A stretch of DNA of 64,000 bases, taken from NCBI RefSeq assembly GCF_000299915.1, contig NZ_AMRI01000004.1:124001-188000 (forward strand), written 5' to 3'. Each line of letters starts with the position of its first letter. The stretch's first letter is position 1. The notes under the pieces were generated by a model. That model searched no databases. It worked only from the letters and a program-made list of their open reading frames with translations, and had not been told where the DNA came from. Shown here one piece after another: positions 17,106 to 28,360 of the stretch. This DNA is from Gallaecimonas xiamenensis 3-C-1. GTDB taxonomy: Bacteria > Pseudomonadota > Gammaproteobacteria > Enterobacterales > Gallaecimonadaceae. Position numbers and translations under genes: made by a program.

Positions 17106-19574
<2,469 letters not shown>

Positions 19575-20636
19575 ATGCAAAAAGATGCCCTGAACAACGT
19601 CCACATCCGTGGCGAACAGGTTCTGGTAAGTCCCCTCGAACTGAAAGCCCAGATCCCCGTATCCTCAGCCTCCCTGGCCCGTATCGCCGATGCCCGCCAG
19701 GCCATTGCCGACATGATCCACGGCCGTGACGACCGGCTGCTGGTGGTCTGTGGCCCTTGCTCCATCCATGATCTGGAGGCTGCCAAAGCCTACGCAACCC
19801 GCCTTAAGGCCCTCCATGATCAGTATCAAGACCGCCTCTATATCGTGATGCGAGTTTATTTTGAGAAACCCCGTACCACAGTAGGCTGGAAGGGCCTGAT
19901 CAACGACCCGCACCTGGACGGCAGTTTCGACCTGGAAACCGGGCTGCGCCTGGCCAGGGAGCTGCTGGTCTGGCTGGCGGACTTGGGTCTGCCGGTGGCC
20001 ACAGAGGCGCTGGACCCCATCAGCCCCCAATACCTGGCTGACCTGTTTGCCTGGTCTGCCATAGGTGCCCGAACCACTGAATCCCAGACCCACAGGGAGA
20101 TGGCCTCTGGCCTGTCCATGCCGGTGGGCTTCAAAAACGGCACAGACGGCAGTTTGTCAACGGCGGTCAACGCCTTGCAGGCCGCCTCCCAGCCCCATTG
20201 TTTTATGGGCATCAACCAGGGCGGTCAGGTGGCGGTATTGCAGACCGAAGGTAACCCGGACGGCCATGTGATATTGCGGGGCGGCGCCAAACCAAATTAC
20301 GACGACGCGTCCGTAAAGGAAGCGTTACAAAACCTGCAAAAATCTGGCCTGAATGAAGCCATCATGGTGGACTGCTCCCACGCCAACTCCGGCAAGGACC
20401 ATCGCCGCCAGCCGCTGGTGGCCCGTGAGGTATTGCACCAACGGCAGAACGGCCAAAAGGCGCTGATGGGGATGATGCTCGAGTCCAATCTGGTGGAAGG
20501 AGCCCAATCGGCAGGGCCCAGAGACAGTCTGGTTTACGGCCAGTCCATCACCGATGCCTGTATGGGTTGGGACACCACCGCCAACCTGCTGGCCGAGCTG
20601 TTCGAAGGCATGCAGGCCGTAGAGGAAGCCTGCTGA
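19575..20636 (+). CDS. aroF: 3-deoxy-7-phosphoheptulonate synthase (type I DAHP synthase)
   Basis: This 353-residue enzyme condenses phosphoenolpyruvate with erythrose 4-phosphate, the first step of the shikimate pathway. Visible family motifs are the metal-binding Cys62 in [58 protein letters not shown], and [13 protein letters not shown]. The tyrosine-sensitive isozyme (AroF) is inferred because the stop codon overlaps tyrA by one base, the classical aroF-tyrA arrangement, and because of the TyrR-like box upstream. The ATG was chosen at the family N-terminus ([11 protein letters not shown]); a longer upstream open frame has no support. Confidence 0.95.
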   Translation: MQKDALNNVHIRGEQVLVSPLELKAQIPVSSASLARIADARQAIADMIHGRDDRLLVVCGPCSIHDLEAAKAYATRLKALHDQYQDRLYIVMRVYFEKPRTTVGWKGLINDPHLDGSFDLETGLRLARELLVWLADLGLPVATEALDPISPQYLADLFAWSAIGARTTESQTHREMASGLSMPVGFKNGTDGSLSTAVNALQAASQPHCFMGINQGGQVAVLQTEGNPDGHVILRGGAKPNYDDASVKEALQNLQKSGLNEAIMVDCSHANSGKDHRRQPLVAREVLHQRQNGQKALMGMMLESNLVEGAQSAGPRDSLVYGQSITDACMGWDTTANLLAELFEGMQAVEEAC

Positions 20637-21745
20637 TGCTGGACGACCTTCGTAGCCGTATCGACGAAGTGGACCAGGCGCTGCTGGAGTTGCTGGACCA
20701 GCGGCTGGCCTTGGTCCGGGAAGTGGGGGAGGTCAAGCGTGAGCATGGCCTGCCCATCTATGCCCCGGACCGGGAAGCGAGCATGCTGGCCAAGCGCCGG
20801 GCCGAAGCCGAGCAGCGGGGCCTGAGTCCCGACTTGATTGAAGACATACTGCGCCGCTGCATGCGCGAGTCCTACCAACAGGAAGTGGGGGCGGGCAGCA
20901 AATGCCTGCGCCCTGACCTTGGCAAGGTGGTGGTAGTGGGGGGTAAAGGCCGCCTTGGCAGCCGCTTTGTGCAGTACTTCGAGGCCTCAGGCTACCAGGT
21001 GGCGGCCCTGGACAAAGACGACTGGCAAGACGCCGACGCCTTGCTGGCCGGTGCCGGCCTGGTGGTGCTGAGCGTGCCCATAGACCAGACCCTGGCAGTG
21101 ATAGAGGCGCTGCCGCCGCTGGCGGAGCAGTGCACCCTGGTGGATCTGACGTCCACCAAGAGCGCGCCTTTGGCGGCCATGCTGGCCAAGCACCCCGGGC
21201 CTGTGCTGGGACTGCACCCCATGTTCGGCCCGGACGTTTCCAGTTTTGCCAAGGAAGTGGTGGTCCACTGCCAGGGGCGAGGGGATAACGACTGGCTGAT
21301 CGCCCAGATGGGGCTTTGGGGGGTCAAGGCGGTGGCGGTGGACCCTGCAGAGCACGACAAGGCCATGGGCTTTATCCAGGCCCTGCGACACTTCACCAGC
21401 TTTACCTTTGGCATGCACCTCAAGGAAGAAGGAGCCGATCTGGAACAGCTACTGGCCATGAGTTCTCCCATCTATCGTTTGGAGCTGGCCATGGTCGGGC
21501 GCCTCTTTGCTCAGTCCCCCGAGCTCTATGCCGACATTATCCTGTCCAACAAGGGTCACCTTGACCTTATCAAGCGTTTCCAGGCCCGGCTGGGGCAGGT
21601 GATCGCCCTGTTGGAGGAAGGGGACAGGGCATCTTTCGTGGCAAAATTCGGCGATGTCGCACAGTACTTCGGTCCTTTAGCGAAGTCGTTTTTACGGGAA
21701 AGTCAGCTACTCTTAGCTCAGAGCAAGGATAACCGCCGAAGTTAA
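20636..21745 (+). CDS. tyrA: Bifunctional chorismate mutase/prephenate dehydrogenase
   Basis: This 369-residue cytoplasmic enzyme converts chorismate to prephenate and then to 4-hydroxyphenylpyruvate for tyrosine synthesis. An AroQ-type mutase domain (about 1-85; [27 protein letters not shown]) is followed by an NAD-binding dehydrogenase domain opening [14 protein letters not shown] at about 96-109 and containing [12 protein letters not shown] and [11 protein letters not shown]. Its start overlaps the aroF stop by one base (TGATG), so expression is coupled. No rho-independent terminator is obvious in the 117 bp after it. Confidence 0.95.
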   Translation: MLDDLRSRIDEVDQALLELLDQRLALVREVGEVKREHGLPIYAPDREASMLAKRRAEAEQRGLSPDLIEDILRRCMRESYQQEVGAGSKCLRPDLGKVVVVGGKGRLGSRFVQYFEASGYQVAALDKDDWQDADALLAGAGLVVLSVPIDQTLAVIEALPPLAEQCTLVDLTSTKSAPLAAMLAKHPGPVLGLHPMFGPDVSSFAKEVVVHCQGRGDNDWLIAQMGLWGVKAVAVDPAEHDKAMGFIQALRHFTSFTFGMHLKEEGADLEQLLAMSSPIYRLELAMVGRLFAQSPELYADIILSNKGHLDLIKRFQARLGQVIALLEEGDRASFVAKFGDVAQYFGPLAKSFLRESQLLLAQSKDNRRS

Positions 21746-21862
21746 CGCCAAACCGCTACCTTGCCTTGCAGGCTGTAACTCGGGTTCATTGCAAGTCCTT
21801 GCTGTAAAAGGTTAAAATCCAACCGGCGCCAGGAAGGTGCCTACTACATCAAGGACTTGATC

Positions 21863-22504
21863 ATGAGAACCGTACTGTTCGTCTGTTACGGATTGCTGTT
21901 GGGCTGCTACCCATTATCCGCCTTGTTGGCGCCGTCCATGGCGTTCAACCCTTTCTTCACTGTGCTACTGGCTGTGCTTTGGCTGGGGCTCTACGGCCAG
22001 GCCCGGCGCCTGCCGCTGCTGACTCCTGGCCTATGGCAATCTCTGGCGGTGGCCCTGCTGGTGTTGCTGCTGTTTGAAGGCCTCACCGCCTGGCAGTACC
22101 ACATACTGGCTCCCGACCGCCCCTGGTACGACTTCGGGGACGCCAGCAGCCTGTCCACCTACCTTATTCAGCTGGCACTGCTGCTGCCTTGGGTAACCTT
22201 GATGTTGCGCTATGGGGATTGGCAGCATCCGGCTTGGCTGAAAAGCCCCAAGGGCCAATGCGCCATCTGGCTGGCTGAACGTTTTGATGGCCAAGGGCTG
22301 CTGAGCCTCAACACCCTGGGTTACGATCTCAAAGCCGAAGTGGTGGAAAAAGGTATTGCCGTTACCCTGTTGAGGGGGCGCCAGCAATTCCACCAACTGC
22401 TGCCGGACTTGTTCCACCTGGTGGACTTTGTCAGTGCCAATACCCCCTTTATGGACGACGTGCTGGATCGCCAGCAGCATTATGGCGGTAAAGCGGTGAT
22501 TTAA
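21863..22504 (+). CDS. Hypothetical multi-pass membrane protein
   Basis: This 213-residue protein has four hydrophobic segments in the N-terminal 120 residues (about 4-20, 30-48, 62-78 and 98-118). A soluble C-terminal region follows (from KGQCAIWLAERFDGQGLLSLNTLGYDLKAE, in pieces) with a mixed alpha/beta look. I do not recognise the family. The ATG (MRTVLFVCYG) follows AAGGA; a TTG two codons earlier is an alternative start. It stands alone between tyrA and a terminator, and no catalytic motif is visible. Confidence 0.6.
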   Translation: MRTVLFVCYGLLLGCYPLSALLAPSMAFNPFFTVLLAVLWLGLYGQARRLPLLTPGLWQSLAVALLVLLLFEGLTAWQYHILAPDRPWYDFGDASSLSTYLIQLALLLPWVTLMLRYGDWQHPAWLKSPKGQCAIWLAERFDGQGLLSLNTLGYDLKAEVVEKGIAVTLLRGRQQFHQLLPDLFHLVDFVSANTPFMDDVLDRQQHYGGKAVI

Positions 22505-22524
22505 ATTGCTTTCATCCGTTTCCT

Positions 22525-22552
22525 GGCCAGCTTTATGCTGGCCTTTTGCTTT
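22525..22552 (+). terminator. Rho-independent terminator
   Basis: GGCCAGC, loop TTTAT and GCTGGCC are followed by TTTTGCTTT. It separates the membrane protein gene from the downstream amidotransferase gene, whose ribosome-binding site starts immediately after. Confidence 0.7.
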
Positions 22553-22566
22553 AAGGAGTACAGTCA

Positions 22567-23253
22567 GTGCAGATCCAGATCCTGGTCCACGAAGCCTTTG
22601 AAGGCCCAGGGGCCATACTGGAATGGGCGCAGAGCCGGGGTTTGGCGGTGGCGGTCAGTGCCCTTTACGACAACGACCCCCTGCCCAAGGCCGGTGAGGC
22701 AGAGCTGCTGGTGGTAATGGGAGGTCCCCAAAGCCCCGATACCCAGGATTGTCCCTACTTTGACAGCCAGGCCGAACAGCAACTGATCCGCGATACCCTT
22801 GCCCAAGGCAAGGGGGTGCTGGGAGTCTGCCTTGGCGCTCAGCTGATTGGCGCCGCCCTTGGGGCCCGTCACCAGGCCAGCCCAGAGCCCGAGATTGGTG
22901 TCTATCCCATAGTGCTTACCGGCCCCGATCCCTTGCTGGCCGGCTTCCCCAAAGAGCTGCTGGTCGGCCATTGGCACCAGGATATGCCCGGCCTGCCCGA
23001 AGGGGCCAAAGTGCTGGCCCAAAGTGCCGGCTGTCCCCGCCAGATAGTACGCTTTGCCGACAAGGCCTGGGGCTTTCAGTGTCATTTGGAACTCAACCCT
23101 GGCCTGGTGGAAGGGTTGCTGGCCCAGGGCCCCTTGCCCCAAGGCCCATATGTGATGGCGCCGGAGACCTTCCTGGCCCAGGACTTTACCGAGATGAACG
23201 GCTTGCTGCTGCGTTTCCTGGACGGCTTTGCCAGCCAGTTGGGACTGGGCTGA
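22567..23253 (+). CDS. Class I glutamine amidotransferase-like protein
   Basis: This 228-residue protein has a GATase1 fold signature: the nucleophile elbow GVCLGAQ with Cys88, and a downstream GFQCHLE giving the catalytic His and Glu. HWHQD precedes them, as in GMP-synthase-like stand-alone amidotransferases. Such proteins release ammonia from glutamine or hydrolyse gamma-glutamyl conjugates; the partner or substrate is not evident. The start is GTG, supported by AAGGAG eight bases upstream. The next gene begins three bases after the stop, so the pair is probably co-transcribed. Confidence 0.82.
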   Translation: MQIQILVHEAFEGPGAILEWAQSRGLAVAVSALYDNDPLPKAGEAELLVVMGGPQSPDTQDCPYFDSQAEQQLIRDTLAQGKGVLGVCLGAQLIGAALGARHQASPEPEIGVYPIVLTGPDPLLAGFPKELLVGHWHQDMPGLPEGAKVLAQSAGCPRQIVRFADKAWGFQCHLELNPGLVEGLLAQGPLPQGPYVMAPETFLAQDFTEMNGLLLRFLDGFASQLGLG

Positions 23254-23256
23254 ACC

Positions 23257-24093
23257 ATGCGCCTTTGGCCAGGCGTGTTGCTGTCGGCATTGCTGGTACT
23301 GCTGTGGTGGTGCCAGCGTCCGGCCTTGACGCCCCCGCAGCCGGCCGCTTTGGGCAGCGCCGCCCCCGGTTTTGAGGCTCAGGCCGACCCGGTCGACGAC
23401 GATGCACAGACCGCAGACCTTTTGACCGACCCTGAGCTTGACCCCGATCCCATGGCTGGCCTCAGGCAGAAAATCGTCACCTTGCGCCATGACTTTAACC
23501 CAAGCGATGCCCTGGCGGCCGCCCTGGCCTGGCCCAATGTGGACGGGGCGCAAATGTATGGCCTGGCCGAGGGCATCGAATTTTGCAGCCAGCGGGGCGG
23601 CGAAGAGCCTGGCCAGGGGGACATGGCCCTTTGGCTGGCCCATTGTAAAAACCTGCCGGCAGCCTGGCGGGAAAAGCCTTTTCTGGTCGGCCTCAAGGAA
23701 GGCTCGGCCCAGCAAGGCTACCTGCTGGCGCAGCTGATGCGCGGTTTCGAGGTCAGCTACCAGGCAGACATGGCCGGCTACACCGGACAGGGCCCGGCCT
23801 ATCAGCTGCGTGGCCAGGCCATAGGTTACTTCGAAGCGGCCGCCCGCCAGGGATCGGTGATGGCCCTGGCGGTACTGGCCGCCGAGCTGGCCGATCCGGA
23901 CAACGGCGAGTTCTACCAGCCGGTGCGGGCCCTGGCCTATGTTCAGTTCCTCAAGGCCTTGCTGCCGGGCTTTTCAGCACCAGGGCTGGAAGGGCTGGTG
24001 GCGGATTTACCTTACTACGACCAGGATGCGGCGGACCTGGAAGTTCAAGCCCTGGCTGCCCGCTGGCAGCTGTTGGACACCATTTGGCGCTGA
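23257..24093 (+). CDS. Hypothetical membrane-anchored protein with Sel1/TPR-like helices
   Basis: This 278-residue protein has an N-terminal anchor (about 4-19), then a Pro/Asp-rich linker (about 25-65). The helical periplasmic domain includes SAQQGYLLAQLMRGFEV and AIGYFEAAARQGSVMALAVLAAELADP, which resemble Sel1-type repeats. Two cysteines (FCSQRG and AHCKN) flank a short loop. No enzyme motif is seen. Sel1-like proteins usually mediate protein-protein contacts; that role is only inferred here. It follows the amidotransferase gene by three bases. Confidence 0.6.
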   Translation: MRLWPGVLLSALLVLLWWCQRPALTPPQPAALGSAAPGFEAQADPVDDDAQTADLLTDPELDPDPMAGLRQKIVTLRHDFNPSDALAAALAWPNVDGAQMYGLAEGIEFCSQRGGEEPGQGDMALWLAHCKNLPAAWREKPFLVGLKEGSAQQGYLLAQLMRGFEVSYQADMAGYTGQGPAYQLRGQAIGYFEAAARQGSVMALAVLAAELADPDNGEFYQPVRALAYVQFLKALLPGFSAPGLEGLVADLPYYDQDAADLEVQALAARWQLLDTIWR

Positions 24094-24219
24094 GGCCGCT
24101 TTAGCCAAGCCTTTCCTGAACAAACCTGTCATCAACCCGGCCAACCCCAGGCCTGTTCAGCTTGCCCTTGGCCAAGGCTTCCTACTCTTTGGGCGCTAGA
24201 ACCGAAAGAGGGAAGTGTT

Positions 24220-24756
24220 ATGAACAAGTCCATGCTGGCCGGCGTTGCCGTGGGTGTGGCCGTGGCAGCCGGTGGTGGCGCCATTGCCGCTTACTCACTG
24301 AACGACAGTGGCCCTACCTATGCCGATGTGATCAAGGTCAAGGCGGTCAACCAGAACATCAGTACCCCCAGGCAGGCGTGCCAGGACGTGGTCAGAACGG
24401 TGAAAAAACCGGTTCAGGACGAGAACCGCATCACAGGCTCGGTCATAGGCGCCGTGGTAGGCGGTGTGCTGGGCAATCAGGTTGGCGGCGGCAGCGGTAA
24501 GAAGTTGGCCACCGTCGCTGGCGCTGCGGCTGGGGGCTATGCCGGAAACCAGGTGCAAAAGGACATGCAGGACAAAGATCTGACCCAGGTCACCGAGCGC
24601 CAATGCCAAACCGTCTATGACAAGTCCCAGAAACTGTTGGGCTATGACGTGACCTACCGCCTGGGTGAAAAGACCGAAACGGTGCGTATGGACCACAAGC
24701 CGGGACCAACCCTACCGGTGGAGAACGGCCAGGTGATCCTCACCGCCCAGCAATGA
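24220..24756 (+). CDS. Glycine-zipper 2TM domain protein
   Basis: This 178-residue protein has an N-terminal membrane segment (about 6-25), then an extracytoplasmic domain with a glycine zipper, GSVIGAVVGGVLGNQVGGGSG at about 73-93 (given in two overlapping pieces in the family: GxxxG repeats), and a second AGAAAGGYAGNQV at about 100-112. A C-terminal part carries ERQCQTVYDKSQKLLGYDVTYRLG. This pattern matches the Rickettsia 17-kDa antigen/YmgG-type envelope proteins. It is probably exposed to the periplasm and anchored in the inner membrane. The role in envelope stability is inferred from the family only. A strong terminator follows. Confidence 0.8.
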   Translation: MNKSMLAGVAVGVAVAAGGGAIAAYSLNDSGPTYADVIKVKAVNQNISTPRQACQDVVRTVKKPVQDENRITGSVIGAVVGGVLGNQVGGGSGKKLATVAGAAAGGYAGNQVQKDMQDKDLTQVTERQCQTVYDKSQKLLGYDVTYRLGEKTETVRMDHKPGPTLPVENGQVILTAQQ

Positions 24757-24758
24757 TG

Positions 24759-24785
24759 AAAAAGGCGCCCAAGGGCGCCTTTTTT
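24759..24785. terminator. Bidirectional rho-independent terminator
   Basis: AAAAAGGCGCCC, loop AA and GGGCGCCTTTTTT lie between the convergent glycine-zipper and MarC-type genes and overlap the stop codon of the latter. Confidence 0.88.
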
Positions 24786-25434
24786 ATAGCCCCAACCCTT
24801 CCTTGAGGCGGGCCAACAGGCTGGGGTCCAAAACGCCATTGACGATAAATTGCACGGCGATGCAAAAGATAAGAAAGCCCATGATCTTGGTCAGGGCCTG
24901 CATGCCGGTCACCCCCAGCACCCGGGTGATGGCCCCCGACGCCAGCAGCGTCAGGTAGGTGATAACCCCCATCACCAGTATGCCGATGATGATGGCCAGA
25001 TAGTGGCTCCAGCTGTCTGCCAGGGTGGCCAGGGTGATGGTCACCGCGATGGCGCCGGGGCCGGCCAGGCTGGGCATGGCCAACGGAAAGAAGGAGACGT
25101 CCTTGCGTTTGCGGTTTTCCTTGTGGGCCGCCTCGCTACCTTCTTCATCTCTGGGATAGAGCATGCCGATAGCCACACGGCCCACCAATATGCCACCCGC
25201 TATGCGGACTCCCGGCAGGGAAATGCCGAAGAAATTCATGATAAGGGTACCGGCCAGCAGGAACACCACCAGTATCGCCACCATGTAGATCACCCCCATC
25301 TTGGCCTGCTGGCGCCGCCAACTGGGCAGATCCCCCTCGGTCAGCCCCAGGAACAGGGCGGCGGTACTGAAGGGGTTGATAATGGGTAACAGGGCGGCAA
25401 CGGTTGCCAGGCTAAGTTCGACAAAGTGGTTCAT
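24784..25434 (-). CDS. MarC family membrane protein
   Basis: This 216-residue inner-membrane protein has six predicted helices in two inverted halves. Characteristic MarC motifs are LLPIINPFSTAALFLGL near the N-terminus, GISLPGVRIAGGILVG, PLAMPSLAGPGAIAV in the second half, and GFLIFCIAVQFIVNGVLD at the end. The family (also called NAAT) was once linked to antibiotic resistance, but its transport substrate is not established. The start MNHFVEL was chosen for family length; an in-frame ATG ten codons upstream remains possible. Confidence 0.88.
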   Translation of the reverse strand: MNHFVELSLATVAALLPIINPFSTAALFLGLTEGDLPSWRRQQAKMGVIYMVAILVVFLLAGTLIMNFFGISLPGVRIAGGILVGRVAIGMLYPRDEEGSEAAHKENRKRKDVSFFPLAMPSLAGPGAIAVTITLATLADSWSHYLAIIIGILVMGVITYLTLLASGAITRVLGVTGMQALTKIMGFLIFCIAVQFIVNGVLDPSLLARLKEGLGL

Positions 25435-25486
25435 GGCCGTCTTCCGTGAAGAACATGTCCCCATCCTAGCAAAATCCGCCGGTCTG

Positions 25487-26773
25487 TCAGCCCGGCGGGA
25501 TAAGTGCCATCAATACCCCGGCCAGCACCAGGCTTACCAGCACAAAGGGCAGGTTATGGCGGCGCAGATTGTGATAAGGCACCCCGTAACGGGCCACCAT
25601 GGCCAGCATGGTGCCGGAAAAGGGATTAGCGATAACCCCGATGCTCCAAGACGCCAGGTAGGTGAAGGCCAGCAGGTTGGGGTCCACCACCATGGCCTGG
25701 GTCCAGGAGCCGGCAATGGCAATGGAGGCGATGGGGTGTAGCCCCAAATAGGCCAGCAGCACGATACCGGCGAGGATCCCAAGGGTGTGCCAGTGGTTGA
25801 GCACCAGTTGCTGCTGGCCAAGCCCCAGGGCCCCAAAGGCATTGGACAACCCCACCGCAAAGAGGCCGGCGGCCAGGAACAGGCAAAGCTCACCGCCCTG
25901 AGCGGGCAGCTGTTCCCGGCCGTGGCGAGCCAGGGCCTTTACCCCCTGGGTTCCCTTGCGCCAAAACATCACCCCCAGGGTCAAGAGCGGCGCCAAGCCC
26001 GCCACCAGCAAGGGTACCGAGAGTGTCGGGGCCAAATGGCTGATGCCCAGCACCAGCACCGTTAAAAAAGCCGGTATGGCCAGGGACGACAGGGATACCG
26101 GGAAGCCCACAAAGCCTTGATAGTCCCCTTTACCTTGCAGCCGGATCTGCAGGGCCGTTATCAGCAGTGACAACAAGGCCAGCACCAGGCCCCAACGCAT
26201 CAGCTCGCTAAGGCTTGCCCCTGGAGCCCAGCTGAGCGCCAGGGCCATGCCGGCCATCAGTGGCGACCAGTACATGCTCAAGGTGAAGGCCCTGGCCAGT
26301 ACCGACGCCTGGTTGATGTCTAGGGGCCTTTGGGCACTTAAGCGGTCAGCGGCGATGTAAAGGGCCGACATGTTGATGGCGGCGCTAAAGGCGTGGACGC
26401 CAAAGAGGGTCTGCCACAGGGCCTTGGGGCCCTTGGCGGGTGCCCCTTCCTTGCCGGGGGCCGGCAGGCAGATAAGCTTTAGCAGCCCTGCCGCCAAGAT
26501 GATGCAGATAAGGGGCAGGTTAACGGCCAGGGCCCGCTGCCATTGGGCGTCCTTACCCAGGGCCAGCAGCACCGCCAGGGGGGTGGCGCCGGCCAGGGTC
26601 AGCAGCAGCACCTGGCTTTTCAGTAAAGGCGGCAGGGATGGCAGCTTAAGCAGGGCGGCCAGCCAGAACACCATACCGGCCCAATAAAGGGGCAGGGGGC
26701 TTACCAGGTGCGCCACCGCCAGGGCCAGGCCCAGGGCCATCAGGGCCGCCATGGCCCCCTGCAGCCTGGTCAT
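25487..26773 (-). CDS. Unassigned multi-pass permease coupled to an SDR gene
   Basis: This 428-residue protein is almost entirely hydrophobic, with about 11-12 membrane segments. It has paired features suggestive of an inverted-repeat ion/solute transporter: HAFSAAINMSALYIAADRL with LSMYWSPLMAGMAL in the first half, and HPIASIAIAGSWTQAMVV with SWSIGVIANPFSGTMLAM in the second. I could not assign it to a named family; a distant relation to ion-transporter superfamily carriers is only a guess. The ATG overlaps the SDR stop (ATGA), which fixes the start and implies translational coupling. Given its neighbours, uptake or export of an organic acid is inferred. Confidence 0.7.
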   Translation of the reverse strand: MTRLQGAMAALMALGLALAVAHLVSPLPLYWAGMVFWLAALLKLPSLPPLLKSQVLLLTLAGATPLAVLLALGKDAQWQRALAVNLPLICIILAAGLLKLICLPAPGKEGAPAKGPKALWQTLFGVHAFSAAINMSALYIAADRLSAQRPLDINQASVLARAFTLSMYWSPLMAGMALALSWAPGASLSELMRWGLVLALLSLLITALQIRLQGKGDYQGFVGFPVSLSSLAIPAFLTVLVLGISHLAPTLSVPLLVAGLAPLLTLGVMFWRKGTQGVKALARHGREQLPAQGGELCLFLAAGLFAVGLSNAFGALGLGQQQLVLNHWHTLGILAGIVLLAYLGLHPIASIAIAGSWTQAMVVDPNLLAFTYLASWSIGVIANPFSGTMLAMVARYGVPYHNLRRHNLPFVLVSLVLAGVLMALIPPG

Positions 26774-27495
26774 ACCGGGGCCAGGCCTGTGGTTACGCCG
26801 CCGCACACATAGAGGGTTTGGCCGGTGATAAAGCCGGAGCGCTCATCCAGGAAAAAACTCATGGCCTGGGCCACGTCTTCCGGCTGGCCCATGCGGCCAA
26901 GGGGAATATTATCGATGATCTTCTGGGCCTTGGGGGACCCAGGTGGGTTGTTGGCCCAAAAGGCGGAGGTGGCGATAGGGCCCGGGGCCACGTTGTTGAC
27001 GGTGATGCCGTGAGGCCCCAGTTCCAGGGCCCAGGTGCGGGCCATGGACAGCAGGGCGCCTTTGCTGGCGCTATAGGCGCTGCGGTCGGTTTTACCCAAC
27101 ACCACCCGGCTGCAGTTGTTGACGATACGGCCAAAACCCTGCTGGCGCATCACCGGGGTCAGGGCCTGCACGCAGTGCAGGGCACAAAGGGTATTGAGGT
27201 GCATCAGGGACAGGAAATCGGCTTCGCTGACCTCGTCCAGACCAGCTGGCTTGACCAGGCCGACGTTGTTGACCAGGCGGGTAATGCCGAACTCCTGGCC
27301 CAGGGCCTTGACCAGTTCGGCGGTGGCTTGGCCGTCACTCAAATCAATTTGGTAATGGTGGGTAAGGGAGGGGGCTTCGGGGGCCGCCACGTCCAGGACT
27401 ATCACCTGGTAGCCGTCTTGCTGCATACGCAGGCTGATGGCCTGGCCGATGTTGCGGGCACCGCCGGTGACGATGACATAGGGCTTTGCTGACAT
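26770..27495 (-). CDS. Short-chain dehydrogenase/reductase in the 3-oxoadipate block
   Basis: This 241-residue classical SDR has the cofactor motif TGGARNIG (about 10-17), the structural NNVG at about 88-91, catalytic Ser in NNCSRVV, and YSASK with Tyr and Lys at about 150-154. The C-terminal GFITGQTLYVCGG is typical of 3-ketoacyl or 3-hydroxyacid dehydrogenase-like members. AGGAG precedes the ATG. It is first in a minus-strand operon with the unassigned permease, and its promoter region contains a PcaR-like box shared with the IclR gene. Oxidation of a hydroxy-diacid to 3-oxoadipate is a plausible role but is inference. Confidence 0.85.
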   Translation of the reverse strand: MSAKPYVIVTGGARNIGQAISLRMQQDGYQVIVLDVAAPEAPSLTHHYQIDLSDGQATAELVKALGQEFGITRLVNNVGLVKPAGLDEVSEADFLSLMHLNTLCALHCVQALTPVMRQQGFGRIVNNCSRVVLGKTDRSAYSASKGALLSMARTWALELGPHGITVNNVAPGPIATSAFWANNPPGSPKAQKIIDNIPLGRMGQPEDVAQAMSFFLDERSGFITGQTLYVCGGVTTGLAPV

Positions 27496-27534
27496 GAAAA
27501 ACTCCTGTACTGGACTTGGCGATCGCCTTGCGAT

Positions 27535-27549
27535 GTGCGATATTCGAAC
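27535..27549. promoter_or_regulatory. PcaR-like operator, SDR/IclR divergent region
   Basis: GTGCGATATTCGAAC, read on the minus strand, is GTTCGAATATCGCAC. It differs at two central bases from the Pseudomonas putida PcaR site as I recall it (GTTCGATAATCGCAC). It lies 39 bp from the SDR start and 16 bp from the regulator start, suited to controlling both. Confidence 0.65.
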
Positions 27550-27565
27550 ATAATGTCCAAGTTTG

Positions 27566-28360
27566 ATGATGCACAATACCATGACGGAACAGAGCAAACA
27601 GGAAGGTCCGGACAAGGACTTTCTGGCCACCTTTGCCAGGGGTCTGGAGGTGATCAAGTCCTTCGATGCCCAAACCCCGGCCATGACCCTCACCGAGGTG
27701 GCCAAGAAGAATGATCTGTCCCGGGCCACGGCCCGGCGTTTTATGTTGACGCTGCAAAAACTCGGTTACGTGAGCAGTGACGGCAAGCAGTTCCGGCTTA
27801 CCGCCAGGGTGCTGGATCTGGGCTACAGCTACCTGTCCACCCTGGACTTTGGTGGCGTTATCACCCGTTACATGGAAGAAGTGACCCACAAGCTGGGGGA
27901 GTCTTGCTCGGCTTCGGTGCTGGACGGCCCCAACATCGTCTACATAGCGCGGATCCCGGTCAGGGGGCTGATGCCCATCAACCTGCAGGTGGGGGCCAAA
28001 TTGCCCGCTTTTGCCACCTCCATGGGTAGGGTGCTGATGGCGGCCATGAGCGACGAGCGGTTGGAAGAATACCTGGCACAGGTGGAGTTCGTGCAGTTGA
28101 CCCCCTACACCCTGACCACAGTCGATGCCCTTCGCCAGGAAGTGCACAAGGTGCGGACCCAGGGCTATGCCATCAACGACCAGCAGTTGGAATTGGGGCT
28201 GCGTTCGGTGGCGGTACCTGTCTATGACCGGCACCGTAACATCCGCTTTGCGCTGAACGTCAGTTCCCATGTGTCGAAGGTGTCCCCTGAGCGGCTGGTG
28301 TCGGAGTTTGTGCCCCTGCTGGAAGAGGCCGCCGCCCGGATGACGGCGGCCCTGCCTTAG
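27566..28360 (+). CDS. IclR-family regulator of the PcaR/PobR type
   Basis: This 264-residue protein has an N-terminal winged helix (ARGLEVIKSFDAQTPAMTLTEVAKKN..., HTH at about 35-65, RATARRFMLTLQKLGYV) followed by an IclR effector domain with LDLGYSYLS, LPAFATSMGRVLMAAM, QELELGLRS-like QQLELGLRSVAVPVYD, and ALNVSSHVSKVS. These blocks closely resemble PcaR, which activates 3-oxoadipate catabolism in the presence of 3-oxoadipate. The target genes are probably the SDR-permease pair, catIJ and the transporter-pcaF operon, all carrying similar boxes. The start is uncertain between 27566, 27569 and 27581; no clear Shine-Dalgarno is present. It ends in a 4-bp overlap with catJ. Confidence 0.88.
   Translation: MMHNTMTEQSKQEGPDKDFLATFARGLEVIKSFDAQTPAMTLTEVAKKNDLSRATARRFMLTLQKLGYVSSDGKQFRLTARVLDLGYSYLSTLDFGGVITRYMEEVTHKLGESCSASVLDGPNIVYIARIPVRGLMPINLQVGAKLPAFATSMGRVLMAAMSDERLEEYLAQVEFVQLTPYTLTTVDALRQEVHKVRTQGYAINDQQLELGLRSVAVPVYDRHRNIRFALNVSSHVSKVSPERLVSEFVPLLEEAAARMTAALP

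Noticed and set aside
24104-24190. Imperfect inverted repeat (CTGAACA ... TGTTCAG) before the glycine-zipper gene
   Set aside because: Arms are short and widely spaced; chance similarity is likely.
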